From Pictodentalium vernedei (Eukaryota > Mollusca > Scaphopoda > Dentaliida > Dentaliidae), in NCBI GenBank assembly GCA_031216915.1, contig CM062289.1, forward strand, positions 254,309,753-254,373,752: a stretch of 64,000 nucleotides of DNA, read 5' to 3'. Numbering within the stretch: the stretch's first letter is position 1; each line of letters begins with the position of its first letter. The position numbers and the translations under genes were made by a program. A model generated the notes under the pieces. The model worked only from the letters and a program-made list of their open reading frames with translations, searched no databases and was not told where the DNA came from. Shown here in pieces: positions 46,258-57,519 of the stretch.

Positions 46258-46699
46258 GTAGCTGTAAACACAGCCCATTCCTTCATTTATTTATGCACTC
46301 AGAACAGGATCAAGCCACTCCATTTGATAATTCCATCGCCAAAGTGCATTCCCGACAAGAAAGTAACCCATTTGTCTTTGCCCTTGACCAGTTATTCTAA
46401 TAAAAAACGTTCAGAGAGAGTGGGGATAGAGCTCAATGGTCAATCACTCATATATTTGTGGGAAGCAGCATCAATGTGTTAATAGGCTCATCAAAAATTC
46501 GTTTTTCTGAGTTCTTCTCAATTTTCAGATGAAAAAGCTCAGGAACTGAAAATAGGAAGAAAATCCTGTGTATTGTGCGGGCACAACCACTTTCGTCTAG
46601 TTTGGGGTTTTTTTCCACACATTTTTGTCCGTACGATTCAGAAGCCATTTTCGAACCGATTTTCACACAATTTGGCACACGCAGAGAAGGGCAAAATAT

Positions 46700-49010
46700 C
46701 TAAAAATGTACCGAAGCGGAATTTTCGATTTAACCCTAGATTCGCCAGAATTGGTAAAAAAAACTGCCAAAATTGGGGTTTATCGGCACTTTCTCGAAAC
46801 ACGTCTTGTAGATTTTTTTTAAACATTCATCATTGCTAGACCTGCCCATGACACGACCTTTGATACACACGACATATTAGGCGATGCATATGGTAACCCT
46901 CCACAGGCTGCCAAACGTCGAAATTTTGATGAAATGGGCCGGTTTCAGACCCCCACAGCACCCAAACGATACCAGAGAGGTAAACATAACTTCCTTTATT
47001 GGAAGTGGAATTCACCGAGGATCATTTTTGTAAGTAATAAGGGTGTTCAAAAAACCAAGCGTTAACCCGTTTTGGACTGGTTAAACAGCAATACCCCCAT
47101 AAAGCTCAAAAATTCATGTTTTTCGTGGATTTCTCTAAACGAGTCTTGTAGATTTTCAAGAAAAATTTGTCACTCCCAGGCCTTGGGGTGACAATAGAAG
47201 TTCCATGGACAAAATACTGTTGTGAGCATTTGTTAATCCTTCACGGGCTGCTAAAAGTCAAAATTGTGATAAAAAGGGCTGTTTTTGGACGTCAACAGCA
47301 CCCAATGGGTACGCCACAAAGAAAAGTGTCTTCCTTTATCGAGCGCACAATCTATACGCAAACATTTTTGTAAGTAGTAAGGGTATTCAAAAGTCGAAGT
47401 CTTAACCCATTTTGGACAGGCTAAAGAGAGAGACCCCTTAAAATCTTAAAATTCCCATTTTCTGTGGATTTCTCTAAAAACATCCTGTAGGTTTTCAAGA
47501 AAAATTAACTACTCGCAGGTCTTTGTGTGATATTACAAGTTGCATGGACAAAATATTCCGGTGAGCGTTTATTAACCCTCCAGAGACTGCCAAGCATCGT
47601 AATTTTGTTGAAATGGGCTGTTTTCGGTCACGCACAGCACCCAATGTGTACCTGAGAAATAAACATAATCTCCTTTGTTGGAAGTGGAATTCATCGAGGG
47701 CCATTTTTGTAAGTAATAAGAGTATTCAAAAAACTAAGCTTTACCCCCTTTTTGGTTGTCAATAGTGATACCCACCAAAAGCTTAAAAATTTATGTTTTC
47801 CCTGGATTTCTTTACAAACATCTGGTAGAGTTTTCAAGAGAAAATGGCCTCTGATAGGTCTTGGTGTCACATTACCAGTTGATAGGATAAATTATTCCGG
47901 GAAGCATTTATTAACCCTCCATGGGCTGCTAAATGTGAAAATTTTGAAAAAATAGTCTGTTTTTGGACACCAACAACATCAAATGGGAATGCAATAGAGA
48001 TGCATAACTTCTTTTACCGGACGCAAAACTGACAGGGAAACATTTTTGTAAGTAGTAAGTGTATTCAAAGATCGAGGTCTTAACCCATTTTTGACTAGTT
48101 AAAGAGATATACCCCTTAAAAGCTTAAAATTCCAGTTTTCTGTGGATTTCTCAAAACAAAATTTCAAGAAAAATTTACCTTTCGCAGGTCTTGGAGTGAC
48201 AGTTCAAGTTGCATGGGCTAAATATTTCGGTAAGCATTTGTTAACCCTAGAGAGGCTGCCAAGCATAGACATTTGGAGAAAATGGGCTGTTCTTGGGCAA
48301 CCATAACACCAAATGTGTACCTGTGAGATAAACATAACCCCCTTCATTGGAAGTGGAATTCACCGATGATCATTTTTGTATGTAATGAAGATATTCACAA
48401 AACCAAGCATTAACCCGTTTAGGCCTGATTACAGAAAGATACTCCTTAAAGGGTTAAAAATTCATGTTATCCGAGGATTTCTCTAAAAACATCTCGTAGA
48501 TTTTCAAGAAAAAATGGCCATTCTCAGATCTTAGTGTGACATTACAGATTGCATGTACAAAATATTCCTGGAAGCATTTGTTAACCCTCTGCAGGTTCTC
48601 AAACATCAAAATGTTGATAAAATGGGCTGTGTTTGCATACCCACAGCATCCGAATTTGAGACGAGAGATCAAAATAAGTGGAAGTAGAATTCACTGAGAA
48701 TTATTTTTTTGAAGTAATAAGAGTATTCAAAAAACAACACTTAACCTGTTTTGGGCTGGATAAACAATGATACCCATCAAAATCTTAAAATTCATGTTCT
48801 CCCTGGAATTCTCTGAAAACATCTTGTAGATTTTAAAGAAGAAATGGCCATTCGCAGTTCTTGGTGTGACATTACAAGTTGCATGAATGAATATTCCTGT
48901 TAGCACTTGTTAACCCTCTACAAGCTGCCAGACATCAATATTTTGGATGCATTTGAGATAAAATAGACCATTTTCAAATAGCCACAGCTCTACGTGGGTA
49001 TGTGTCAAAC
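46700..49010 (+). repeat. ~340-bp tandem repeat, about seven units
   Basis: 'catttttgtaagtaataag' or '...gtagtaag' recurs near 47024, 47365, 47704, 48043, 48371 and 48703. Two alternating unit types are visible for four units: one with 'tggaagtggaattcaccgag', one with 'acgcaaa'-type sequence before the shared block. Units also share 'gggctgtttttggac' and 'tgtagattttcaagaaaaa'. Confidence 0.75.
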
Positions 49011-49480
49011 AAACATAACTCCTTTTGTCGGTCATTAACTTGTTGGACGACGATATTGACATTAACCCACTCCACCGTTAATGATGTAATGATGGTTTTT
49101 ACCTAAACATTTTTTTTATCAAACTGAGTCATTTGAGACTACTATACTCACCTTTCTCATAACATCAATGAAGGAACTTCAGTGAGACAGTTAAAAACAA
49201 TTCATCAGACACTGTGGGGTCATGAAAAATCATGGAATCTCATCGGGAAAAGCCATGATTCTCCAGAATCATAAAGTCTAGTTAAATTTTTGTTTTGTTC
49301 TCGGCAAGTAGTCTGTTCTCGGTTCAGCTCCGAATGTGGGAATTAATAAATAATCCCATTCACCATTGACCTGGCTGGTTTAAAATTGTTTGATTACTAA
49401 TTTGCACATAATGTAGAGTACTTACATGCTTTATACGCTAACAATAAACTTTTATTTCGATCTGTATACATTAATTGGTT
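49011..49480. other. subterminal sequence inside the right inverted-repeat arm
   Basis: 49285-49480 contains two more GTTCTCGGCAAGTAGTCT motifs in the orientation of the right arm and the 'ctggctggtttaaaattgtt' repeat. 49011-49284 has no recognisable feature. Confidence 0.45.
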
Positions 49481-49701
49481 TTGTTCTCGGCAAGTAGTCT
49501 CTTCTCGGTTTGGCGGCGAATCCGAAATTGATAAATAATCCGCATCACCACAGACTGAGTCGGTCTAAAAGCTTTAAATTTCCCTTTTCTTATTTTATAT
49601 ACAACATAGGGCACCTATATGCTGGCAATCAATATTTATTTTCGCCTTTATTTATTATTTTAATTTGTTCTCGGTTGTTCTCGGTTGTTCTCGGTAAGTA
49701 G
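49481..49701 (-). repeat. right arm of the long inverted repeat
   Basis: This is the reverse complement of 37790-38000, with one extra CGGTTGTTCT unit near the outer end, finishing CTCGGTAAGTAG. Flanks immediately outside the two arms do not show a clean target duplication. Confidence 0.8.
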
Positions 49702-49812
49702 TCCCACCGGCAGCTTTCGGTCCAATGGCTTCGTCCCAGGACTATGCCTGGCGGAATTCCTGCTTGACGTCGGCGATATATATTCTTCAGAGTACACTAA
49801 AAACAAAAAAGA

Positions 49813-49843
<31 letters not shown>

Positions 49844-50192
49844 CCACACACACAATATAAAGCTTTAGAACCCAGCCCGCCGATTGAAGAGCCTCTTTGT
49901 TTGATAAATATCGACCAGCTGTCGAAAAGGTGCATGTGCTGCCCACTTAATTTGGAGAAAGAGGCGGCTACCCCAACCGCGGCCCCTTCCCTGCTTCGGG
50001 CGCCATGGAATGCGAGCGTTCTCTGTGTTTGTACAAAGTAACAAATGGGAAATTTTAATCTCATTTTGAAATGTCTACGTGGAATGATGCATCTGTTGTG
50101 ATCCTCTGTGAACCACACATGACCAGTACTGACTACAATGTGCAGACCGAATGTAAAATCACTGAATTTTATTTTGACGCAGGGAATCTTTG
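49702..50192. other. no recognisable gene; C/CA tracts
   Basis: Contains a poly-C tract followed by (CA)n at 49814-49855. The 152-aa antisense frame across it reads through the low-complexity tract and has no recognisable domain. Confidence 0.45.
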
Positions 50193-50470
50193 CGTTAAAA
50201 TGTATTTATTTATTTACTTATTTGTTTATTTATTTATTAAGGTTTAATGACACTTTAACAGCCAGTGTCATATCGTGTCGGTGGCAGTTTACGGGTGGAG
50301 GAAGCCGGAGTACCGGAGAGAACCACCGAGGAACGACGAGCAGCTGCCAACTCCCCAACATTGTAACTCCGTACTGCAGCACAGACAGGGTTAGATTAGT
50401 TGAAGACATGCGCACCATCGACGTGCAGTACGCCTCAGTACACGCGTCATCGTGCCCCCCCCCCCCCCCC
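50193..50470 (-). mobile_element. 5'-truncated SINE
   Basis: On the - strand, body 'gcgtactgcacgtcgatggt', 'gtcttcaactaatctaaccc' and 'tactccggcttcctccaccc' leads into a tail of TAAATAAATAAA type (50200-50240 on +). A poly-C tract replaces the head. Confidence 0.78.
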
Positions 50471-50949
50471 CACACCCCCATGTTGACAATCTTGCGTTAA
50501 AATTATATTCGGTGAATATATATTTCATATTTAACATTGGACTAAGTTCAGGACGAAAATGAGTAAATCATCAATGGCCAGGTTATAAATGTCACTCCTT
50601 GTGGGCTTTCTTTTTCTCTCAGTTCTTGCTTTAGTCCACGATCTATTTGAATCTTCGGAATAGAAAATAACTAGTGATTTTGCCGCAGGATTTGATGATT
50701 TTCCTAACTACTTCAAATATGTGCATAGTATTTTTTTTCTTCAACAGAAAACGGATGTGTTAAAGTGTTTGTTAATACTCTTGTCTCAGCGTCAAAAACC
50801 AGGGCCACCAAACCCCGGTGAGGGTTCTGGGAAGTGGAGCTTGTGTGCCAGTATATGGTGATCAACAAGTTCTGCTTTACGAGTTAAAAGCGCCCGGTTA
50901 CCTACACCTGGCTGGAAGTCCTTTGAAGTGGGCTTCGTAGATTTTATGT
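50471..50949. other. non-coding; ~150-bp dispersed repeat at 50800-50945
   Basis: 'caacaagttctgctttacga' and 'gcccggttacctacacctgg' match the repeat at 19755-19870. The remainder has no feature that I can name. Confidence 0.45.
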
Positions 50950-51290
50950 GTTTTTTTGGGGGTTTAACGACACTTTCGACAGCCAGATTCATTTCCTGTC
51001 GGATAGTTTTACGGGTTGAGGAAGCCGGAATTCCCCGGAGATAACCACCAAGCTGCGGCGAGCAACTACCAGACTTCCCAACGTACTAACTCCGCCCAAG
51101 CAGTGTTAACATTGGTTGAAAACAAGCGCAACATCGACGTGCAGTACGCCTCAGGACACAGTGCCACAATGCCTCCATGTGTTCAATGCCTTGTTTAAGG
51201 ATACAACGCAGTTGATCTGGTGGGGATCGAACCGTCGACCTCCAGGTTTGAAGTCCAGTGCCGTAACCAATTAGCTACCGAACTCCCAGG
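50950..51290 (-). mobile_element. tRNA-derived SINE with head
   Basis: On the - strand the head shows the A box TAGCTAATTGGTTACG and the B box GGTTCGATCCC. Then comes the family body ('gtactgcacgtcgatgttgc', 'ccaatgttaacactgcttgg', 'cggcttcctcaacccgtaaa') and an end in 'gtcgttaaacccccaaaaaa'. Confidence 0.82.
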
Positions 51291-51768
51291 GCTGGATCAA
51301 CCTGACTTCGAACCTGTTTTGCAGTCATGGTATAGCTTCCAGATACTGAAAGTGCCCATAAACGCGAATAAATAGATGTGTGATCATCGTTAGTTATTCC
51401 AGGAGGGGGGCATACACATACAGGGCTTGGCATTCGGGGATTTTGTGAGTCGACTGCAGGACCTGTTAATTAATAAGCTGATTATATACTACTTAAAGTT
51501 TGCTAAGCACATCATATTTGACACATCATTGTGAAATTTTCTTGACACATTTGCGATATTTTTGGTGGATATGATTGAGGAATGTATTGAGATGGTTCCC
51601 AGTGTTTTTACATTAGGACTCTTGACAGGCAGGCTTTTCGTGACAGTCATGGAAAGCATGTACCCCTTGATTTCCATGATGTTTTCGTGTACTGTCTACA
51701 TGTACATGACATGTGTAGGGTATTCAATCTTCATTTCAACACAAACCCTTGTGATTTAATGATTGAAT
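51291..51768. other. no recognisable feature upstream of the Tc1 gene
   Basis: This should contain the Tc1 left inverted repeat if that survives, but I could not identify it by eye. Confidence 0.35.
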
Positions 51769-52137
51769 ATGGCGAATGCAAATGTAAGAAGACATTTGTC
51801 TAAAGCAGAAATGTGGTGGGCTGCAGGGATGGTGGAACAAGGGGCTACCCATCGTCAGGTGCCCAGAGCCTGGGCAAGATTTCAGCAGTATGGCACACCA
51901 GTCAGACGGCATGGTGGTGACAGAGACAGGGCAACATCTGCAGCTGAAGACCGGTTTTTGATCATTCAGGCCCGTAGAAACCGCTTTGACACAGCAACCC
52001 AGCTTCGCAGTGACCTTCAGAATGCATCCGGTGTAAATGTTTCGACGCAGACTATCCGGGCAAGGTTGCACGAAGGTGGTCTCCGATCGAGGAGACCATG
52101 TATTCGCATTCAGCTGTCCCAGAACCACCACCAGGCA
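51769..52137 (+). pseudogene. Tc1-like transposase, N-terminal 123 codons, cut by the duplication junction
   Basis: ATG at 51769 opens MANANVRRHLSKAEMWWAAG. Two helix-turn-helix-like segments follow (paired-type DNA-binding region: MVEQGATHRQVPRAWARF and ATQLRSDLQNASGVNVSTQT). The homologous sequence stops at 52137 where the second duplicate begins. The frame then runs into antisense Mutator-like sequence and ends at 52482, giving a chimeric 239-aa open frame. It has no catalytic domain. Confidence 0.85.
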
Positions 52138-54035
52138 GCATTTCTAATTTCCCTTATCTGGTCACTGACAATAGCAAACAGTTTATCGGTTACATCTGGT
52201 GATTTAAGAATTGTCCAATTTGTTTCCAATTTAATTGTATTATTCATGCTCTCACAATTGTTGTTTGTCCAAACTTTGGATATTTTATTGTTGTTTTTTC
52301 TTGATGAGAGGATCTTAGACCGTAATCGAGGCATGAATTCTGATTGTTTGGCGTTGCCGTGCATACTGCCCTCTTCAGGATACGGGCCAATATACTCGAC
52401 AACTGCCGTACTCAAGTCTGAAAACCAAGTCGCTCGTTTTTGTACACCGGCTGACGTAGGAGAGAAGCATACTTTCTGGTGACTTCGACAACCTGTGAAC
52501 GATCTGGCTTTCTTACCAAACAAATCACCTTTCTTTTCAATGTGTGACAGACCAGTCTCAGACTTGAGAGAATATGTTTTAATAACTGAAATACTCTTTG
52601 AAGACCAGGCACCACAATCATCAGAATGAACACTATAACGTCCACGTTCACGACGCTGCTTATTTTCCATGTCGTCCACACAAAAGAAAACATTTTCTTT
52701 AATACCTCGAGGTATACAAGGCTCCACATTCTCTGACTGTGCACTTGTATACAGACTGGTTACACTTGGAACAAACCTGTTATTCAATCCATTTTCTGAC
52801 GGATTCTTGTACGGGTGATGGACAAGAGATGACAGACAAGTAAAGTTGTGACTGGACTCTTCATCAAGTGATTCACAATGAGAGACATTTGACAACTCTT
52901 CGACACTTTTTTCAAGAACTGAATCCGAGATGTTCAAAGGAGTGGCCTCTGGAGAATCTACAACAAATGAATCAACTGATTCACAATGAGAGACATCTGA
53001 CAACTCTTCGACGCTTTTGTCAAGAACTGTCTCCACCGTAACAGGTTTGGATACTTTTGAATTCATGACAACTGATGCATATGTAACTTTAGTAGGCTCG
53101 GAGCATTCATCACCTCTACTAAAATCCTCATCGGAACAATCTGGAACAACATGAACGACCTTTGGAAGCGACATTGTTGGCAGTAATGGAACGAAGTGGT
53201 TGGGTACCCAGTAAGCTTTGGTGTTGGGTGCACTGCCTGCCCAAAGAACTGAAATAGGGCGGAGTTTTCTGGAACCAAGCCGTGGATGGAACATTGTATT
53301 TAATATTCCAATGCATACATCCACAGGCCCATTTTCCGTAGGATACACCGACTTAATAGGTCTACCAATCACGGTCGAAGCACTGTGTATTGTCCAGGAT
53401 GAGGAATATGCTGCAGGACCTTCGCTCTTGGCACAGGACACAATATCGGCATCGATAGTTGGACTGACGTCAGGTATTCTTGTATTTCTGTGAGCCTCCT
53501 CGTAAAAAGACTTATTCAAAGCCAACTCAACGCAGGTACGATCTCTCGGTTCCGTGGAACGAGACTCATCTCCAAACAAAGCAACCGAAATGGCATTAAA
53601 TAGACAGCTTCCATTCCCAGTCACCGAAATTTCAACAGAGCCTTTCCACTGAGGACCGAGAAGCTGGCGGGCAAATTTATCCTGGCAATATCTTCTCATA
53701 GGATGGTAGTGATGTATGTCAGTGACCTCAATTGTCTGGCTTTCTTTGCGCAAGAAGATTTTCTCCCTCCTTGCAGCATCAAAAACTTATCCATTATTGG
53801 CCGCTGCTGTGAGCCTCAAGTGAGAATCTTCCCAGTCAAAAGAACCAAACTTGTACAAGCAACTCAGACAAATGTGATTTAGGGAAGACTAAGACAAATG
53901 AGAAAACTTCTTAACTTTCAGTTTCTCACACTCCAAGTGATACCAACAATCACACATATCACAAGCTATGCTTCTGATTTTGTGGTACGCTTCACCACAA
54001 ACTCCACATGGATACAGCGGTTTGGAAAACTCCAT
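52138..54035 (-). pseudogene. second copy of the PHD-OTU-Mutator-like ORF, 3'-truncated
   Basis: Same frame as 41108-43219, including both in-frame stops (53889-53891 and 53787-53789). One visible change is Lys to Glu near the start of the 609-aa part. The C-terminal ~70 residues are lost at the duplication junction, where the frame enters antisense Tc1 sequence and stops at 52110. The chimera is an incidental product of the rearrangement. Confidence 0.7.
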
Positions 54036-54367
54036 TGAAAATAAAGAGAATTTAAAATGAAGAAAAAGTGAAATTGTCAAGTTTGAATGCTTCTAATAAT
54101 CGGATCGATGATCTGAATGCTGATTTCAGTTTGACTGCCATATTTAAACAATACACGTTGACAGCATTAACTCAGGTATCTCCTTTGCGGCAGGTGTGAG
54201 TTTCATTACCGTCGGGGTGATTTGCCTTTGAAGTTAGTGCATACGAAAACAGGACATCACCTCAAAGAAAATTGATAATCAATAACTCAACATCAAAGAT
54301 CTCCATATGCTTGGCTGGTTTAAAATTGTTTTGTTACTAATTTGTACATAATATAGAGTAGATACTT

Positions 54368-54674
54368 TTGTTTTCAACACTGAAATGCCCAAATTGTAAC
54401 GGGCAACACCCAAGCAATTATCGGGAGTGTCACCACTACAAAAAAAGTTAAAACCGACATAGAACTCAAAGCTATTAATGTCAACAGCGTAGAAAACTCA
54501 ACCTCTCCACATTCGATGTGCAGCCTAATGGCTGGTTCAGTTTTTAATATAATGAACAAACACTTCGACGTCAGTCTTTCCGACATATGTAAAGAAGTTG
54601 GGAAAACAGCATCCAAGCTATATCGAACTCAAATCTCTTCCTCGCTAATAGAAGCCGCCATAAATAAAATATAA
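54368..54674 (+). pseudogene. Jockey-like LINE ORF1 C-terminus, copy 2
   Basis: Duplicate of 43552-43858 with one substitution in the zinc knuckle (YRECHHYK instead of YRECPHYK) and the same A-run frameshift. Confidence 0.75.
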
Positions 54675-54726
54675 ATCACACCCACAACACGTTAACTAGT
54701 ACAGTTACGTCACGTACTGAACAATT

Positions 54727-55271
54727 ATGGATAAGTTGAAAATAATTCAGTGGAACGCTCGAAGCGTTAACTGCAAAAGCTCACAGATGTCCGATTACTT
54801 CACAAACGTAGATGTAATTGGTATTAGCGAAACATGGTTAAAGCCAAGTAAGACATTTTTGCTAAGTGGATTCAACATCATTAGACGAGACCGCCCCACA
54901 CAACGTGGAGGCGGAGTCGCTCTCCTCATAAGGCAGGACTTAAAATATAAAACGATATCAAGCGATCATCTCAACGCAGAGGTGATTGCCGCTGAGATTG
55001 AACTAGATCATAAAAAAGTTGCCGTAAACTCATATTATAATGAACCGAAAAAAACAGTTGACAGCAAAGCTTTGAATTCTTTGTGAAAAATCACAAACAT
55101 TGTATTTTCTTAGGTGATTTCAATACCAAACATCAGGTTTTCGGATGCAATTAAACGGAGCCCAATGGCGACGCCCTCTTCAATATCATCGAACAATTTG
55201 ATCTTTTTGTATTAAATAACGACCACGACACTGAAAGCTCTACAACATCCTCTGCAGACTACAGCGCTTTC
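54727..55271 (+). pseudogene. Jockey-like LINE endonuclease fragment, copy 2
   Basis: Identical in translation to 43911-44268 over the first 119 codons (QWNARS, ISETWL and GGGVALLI intact). It has the same downstream frameshift and GDFN segment, and no reverse transcriptase. Confidence 0.82.
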
Positions 55272-55542
55272 ACATACTTGTTTCTACTCTGGTTTATCAC
55301 CTTTGAATGTCTGACCATTTGTCTGGGCGTGACCCAGGGGCATAGCCAGGACTCTATATTTTGGGGCCTTGTCAGTGTTTTGTTGGTGTGTGTGTGTGTG
55401 GGGAGGGGGGGGGGGGGTCCTACCATGATATTTGAAAGGTTGTTGTCGGTTTTCGGGGGTCCTCTGGTCGTTTCTTCATCCTCACACTTCCATGAAGGGA
55501 AGAGGGAGGATGGGGTAATCACCAGAGGATCCTAGTTGAGGA

Positions 55543-55666
55543 GCTCGTTCCAATGAGGAGTCAGAACCTATGTTTTTGAGACAAAAATGAAAAAAATAAT
55601 GAAAATTTATTGGCGATGTTTGAGAATAGCGCTGGCCGCTTTTGGCCGTTACGTTGGGCAAAGACG
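55543..55666. mobile_element. half F1 MITE, copy 2
   Basis: Duplicate of 44727-44850. The intervening 55667-57023 duplicates 44851-46210 and is likewise non-coding. Confidence 0.7.
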
Positions 55667-57021
55667 ATTTTCTTCAAGTAGCTTTATTTCATATTTTAAA
55701 TAATAAATAAGAATTTACTGTAAACCTACCAAAATAAATAACAGTCACCTCAATTTAACCTTGATGACTTTCATTAGGTATCAATCAAGTTCTCATAAGC
55801 TCAAAAATTCCGGAAGAAAAGCCGCAAAATAATTATGGTGAATTTCACAGTTTGCAGTACCATACAATTACACGCAAAGTTCAAATTGGATTCAATTTAC
55901 AAGAAATGATTTGGGCACCCACGGATATGTGATTTCAACGAAATCACATCCCCACGGATGTCCAAACAATCTCTAATAAAAGATGTACACAACTGGATCA
56001 AAGGCCGAACGTGTTTCAATCACCAGGAAGGGTTTTCGTGTACACGAACCACTCTTTCGACACAAAAATACCCCATACCCGCAAGGGATAGAACATTTCT
56101 CTGATTGAAAAGGTAGAATTGACAGTCTATTAAAACGTTTTATCGTATTTTGAAAGCAAACGTTTGTTTCATTTCGCTCCTGATAGCTGCCAAAACTAGC
56201 TTCTCGGATCCATTATCTGACCCGTTCTTGCTCTAATGACACAATAATACCCTACGTCATTGACAAGTTAAAAGCCTCTGTGGTTGCAAAAATGGAATTC
56301 AAAGTCCATTTGAACTTTTTAACATCTTTTGGAAGTAACGTTTTGCTTCATTTGCCTTCTGAAATGTGCCATAAGTAGCCTCTTGAATTCTTTATGTGAC
56401 CAAAAATCGCATATCTGTTGTCTTATTTTTCTTTCTTCTCGCTGCTGGAGAGCCCATACCACCTATTGGTGGAAATGACCTCCTATAAGCTATGATATCG
56501 TGGTATTCAAAAGGCATTAACCCCAGACAACCAACCAGCTTGCCCCCCCCCCCCCCCCCCACCACCAAAAAAACAAGCGAACATCTGTTATAAGTCCATT
56601 TTCACATAGCCGCCGTCAAGATTTTCGTGCTAGACAATCGCTTAAAAGGGAAGCATGGCGGGGTGAGGTACCCTACAAAACGTTGCACAGAGCCGGCTTA
56701 TTTCCCAAACAGGTCTGGTTTGGCTATTATGGACTGTTGTGCGACCTTGACCTCCAACTAAATTGTACATGACTGTACACGGTCCGAATCAAGACATCAG
56801 TAGATTATTTTGATTATATCACCAGTAATAGCCATTATTTACTAAATGCACACCATCACAAAATAAACTTATGGTTCGATATAGTCATTTGGCCGCCGAG
56901 GGGTATACCATCAACCCGGATGTGACCCTTTACTGGCAAACGAGACCTCAGTAGGGAACAATTACCCAAACCAGACACAACAATTGTCACATGCGCGGCC
57001 GAGAAGTTGCTGATCAAATAG

Positions 57022-57023
<2 letters not shown>

Positions 57024-57076
<53 letters not shown>
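57024..57076. repeat. (TC)n microsatellite, ~53 bp
   Basis: Copy of 46211-46254, about ten bases longer. Confidence 0.95.
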
Positions 57077-57079
<3 letters not shown>

Positions 57080-57519
57080 GTAGCTGTAAACACAGCCCAT
57101 TCCTTCATTTATTTATGCACTCAGAACAGGATCAAGCCACTCCATTTGATAATTCCATCGCCAAAGTGCATTCCCGACAAGAAAGTAACCCATTTGTCTT
57201 TGCCCTTGACCAGTTATTCTAATAAAAAACATTCAGAGAGAGTGGGGATAGAGCTCAATGGTCAATCACTCATATATTTGTGGGAAGCAGCATCAATGTG
57301 TTAATAGGCTCATCAAAAATTCGTTTTTCTGCGTTCTTCTCAATTTTCAGATGAAAAAGCTCAGGAACTGAAAATAGGAAGAAAATCCTGTGTATTGTGC
57401 GGGCACAACCACTTCGTCTAGTTTGGGTTTTTTTTCCACACATTTTTGTCCGTACGATTCAGAAGCCATTTTCGAACCGATTTTCACACAATTTGGCACA
57501 CGCAGAGAAGGGCAAAATA

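Larger units (their letters stand above)
41321..52136 (+). repeat. 10.8-kb tandem duplication, copy 1
   Basis: This segment recurs head-to-tail at 52137-62955 with an offset of 10816-10819 bp. I saw only scattered substitutions (for example 42910/53726 and 43614/54430) and small length changes in homopolymer and TC tracts. At the junction Tc1 sequence ...CACCAGGC meets AGCATTTC of the Mutator-like ORF, with one shared A. Confidence 0.95.

Noticed and set aside
46098..46482. Open frames encoding RERERE or SLSLSL runs
   Set aside because: They are translations of the TC microsatellite and differ in length between the two duplicates.
49660..50118. 152-aa frame on the - strand, repeated at 60481-60936
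   Set aside because: It reads through C/CA tracts and the inverted-repeat arm. The same frame in the second copy only reflects the duplication, not conservation.
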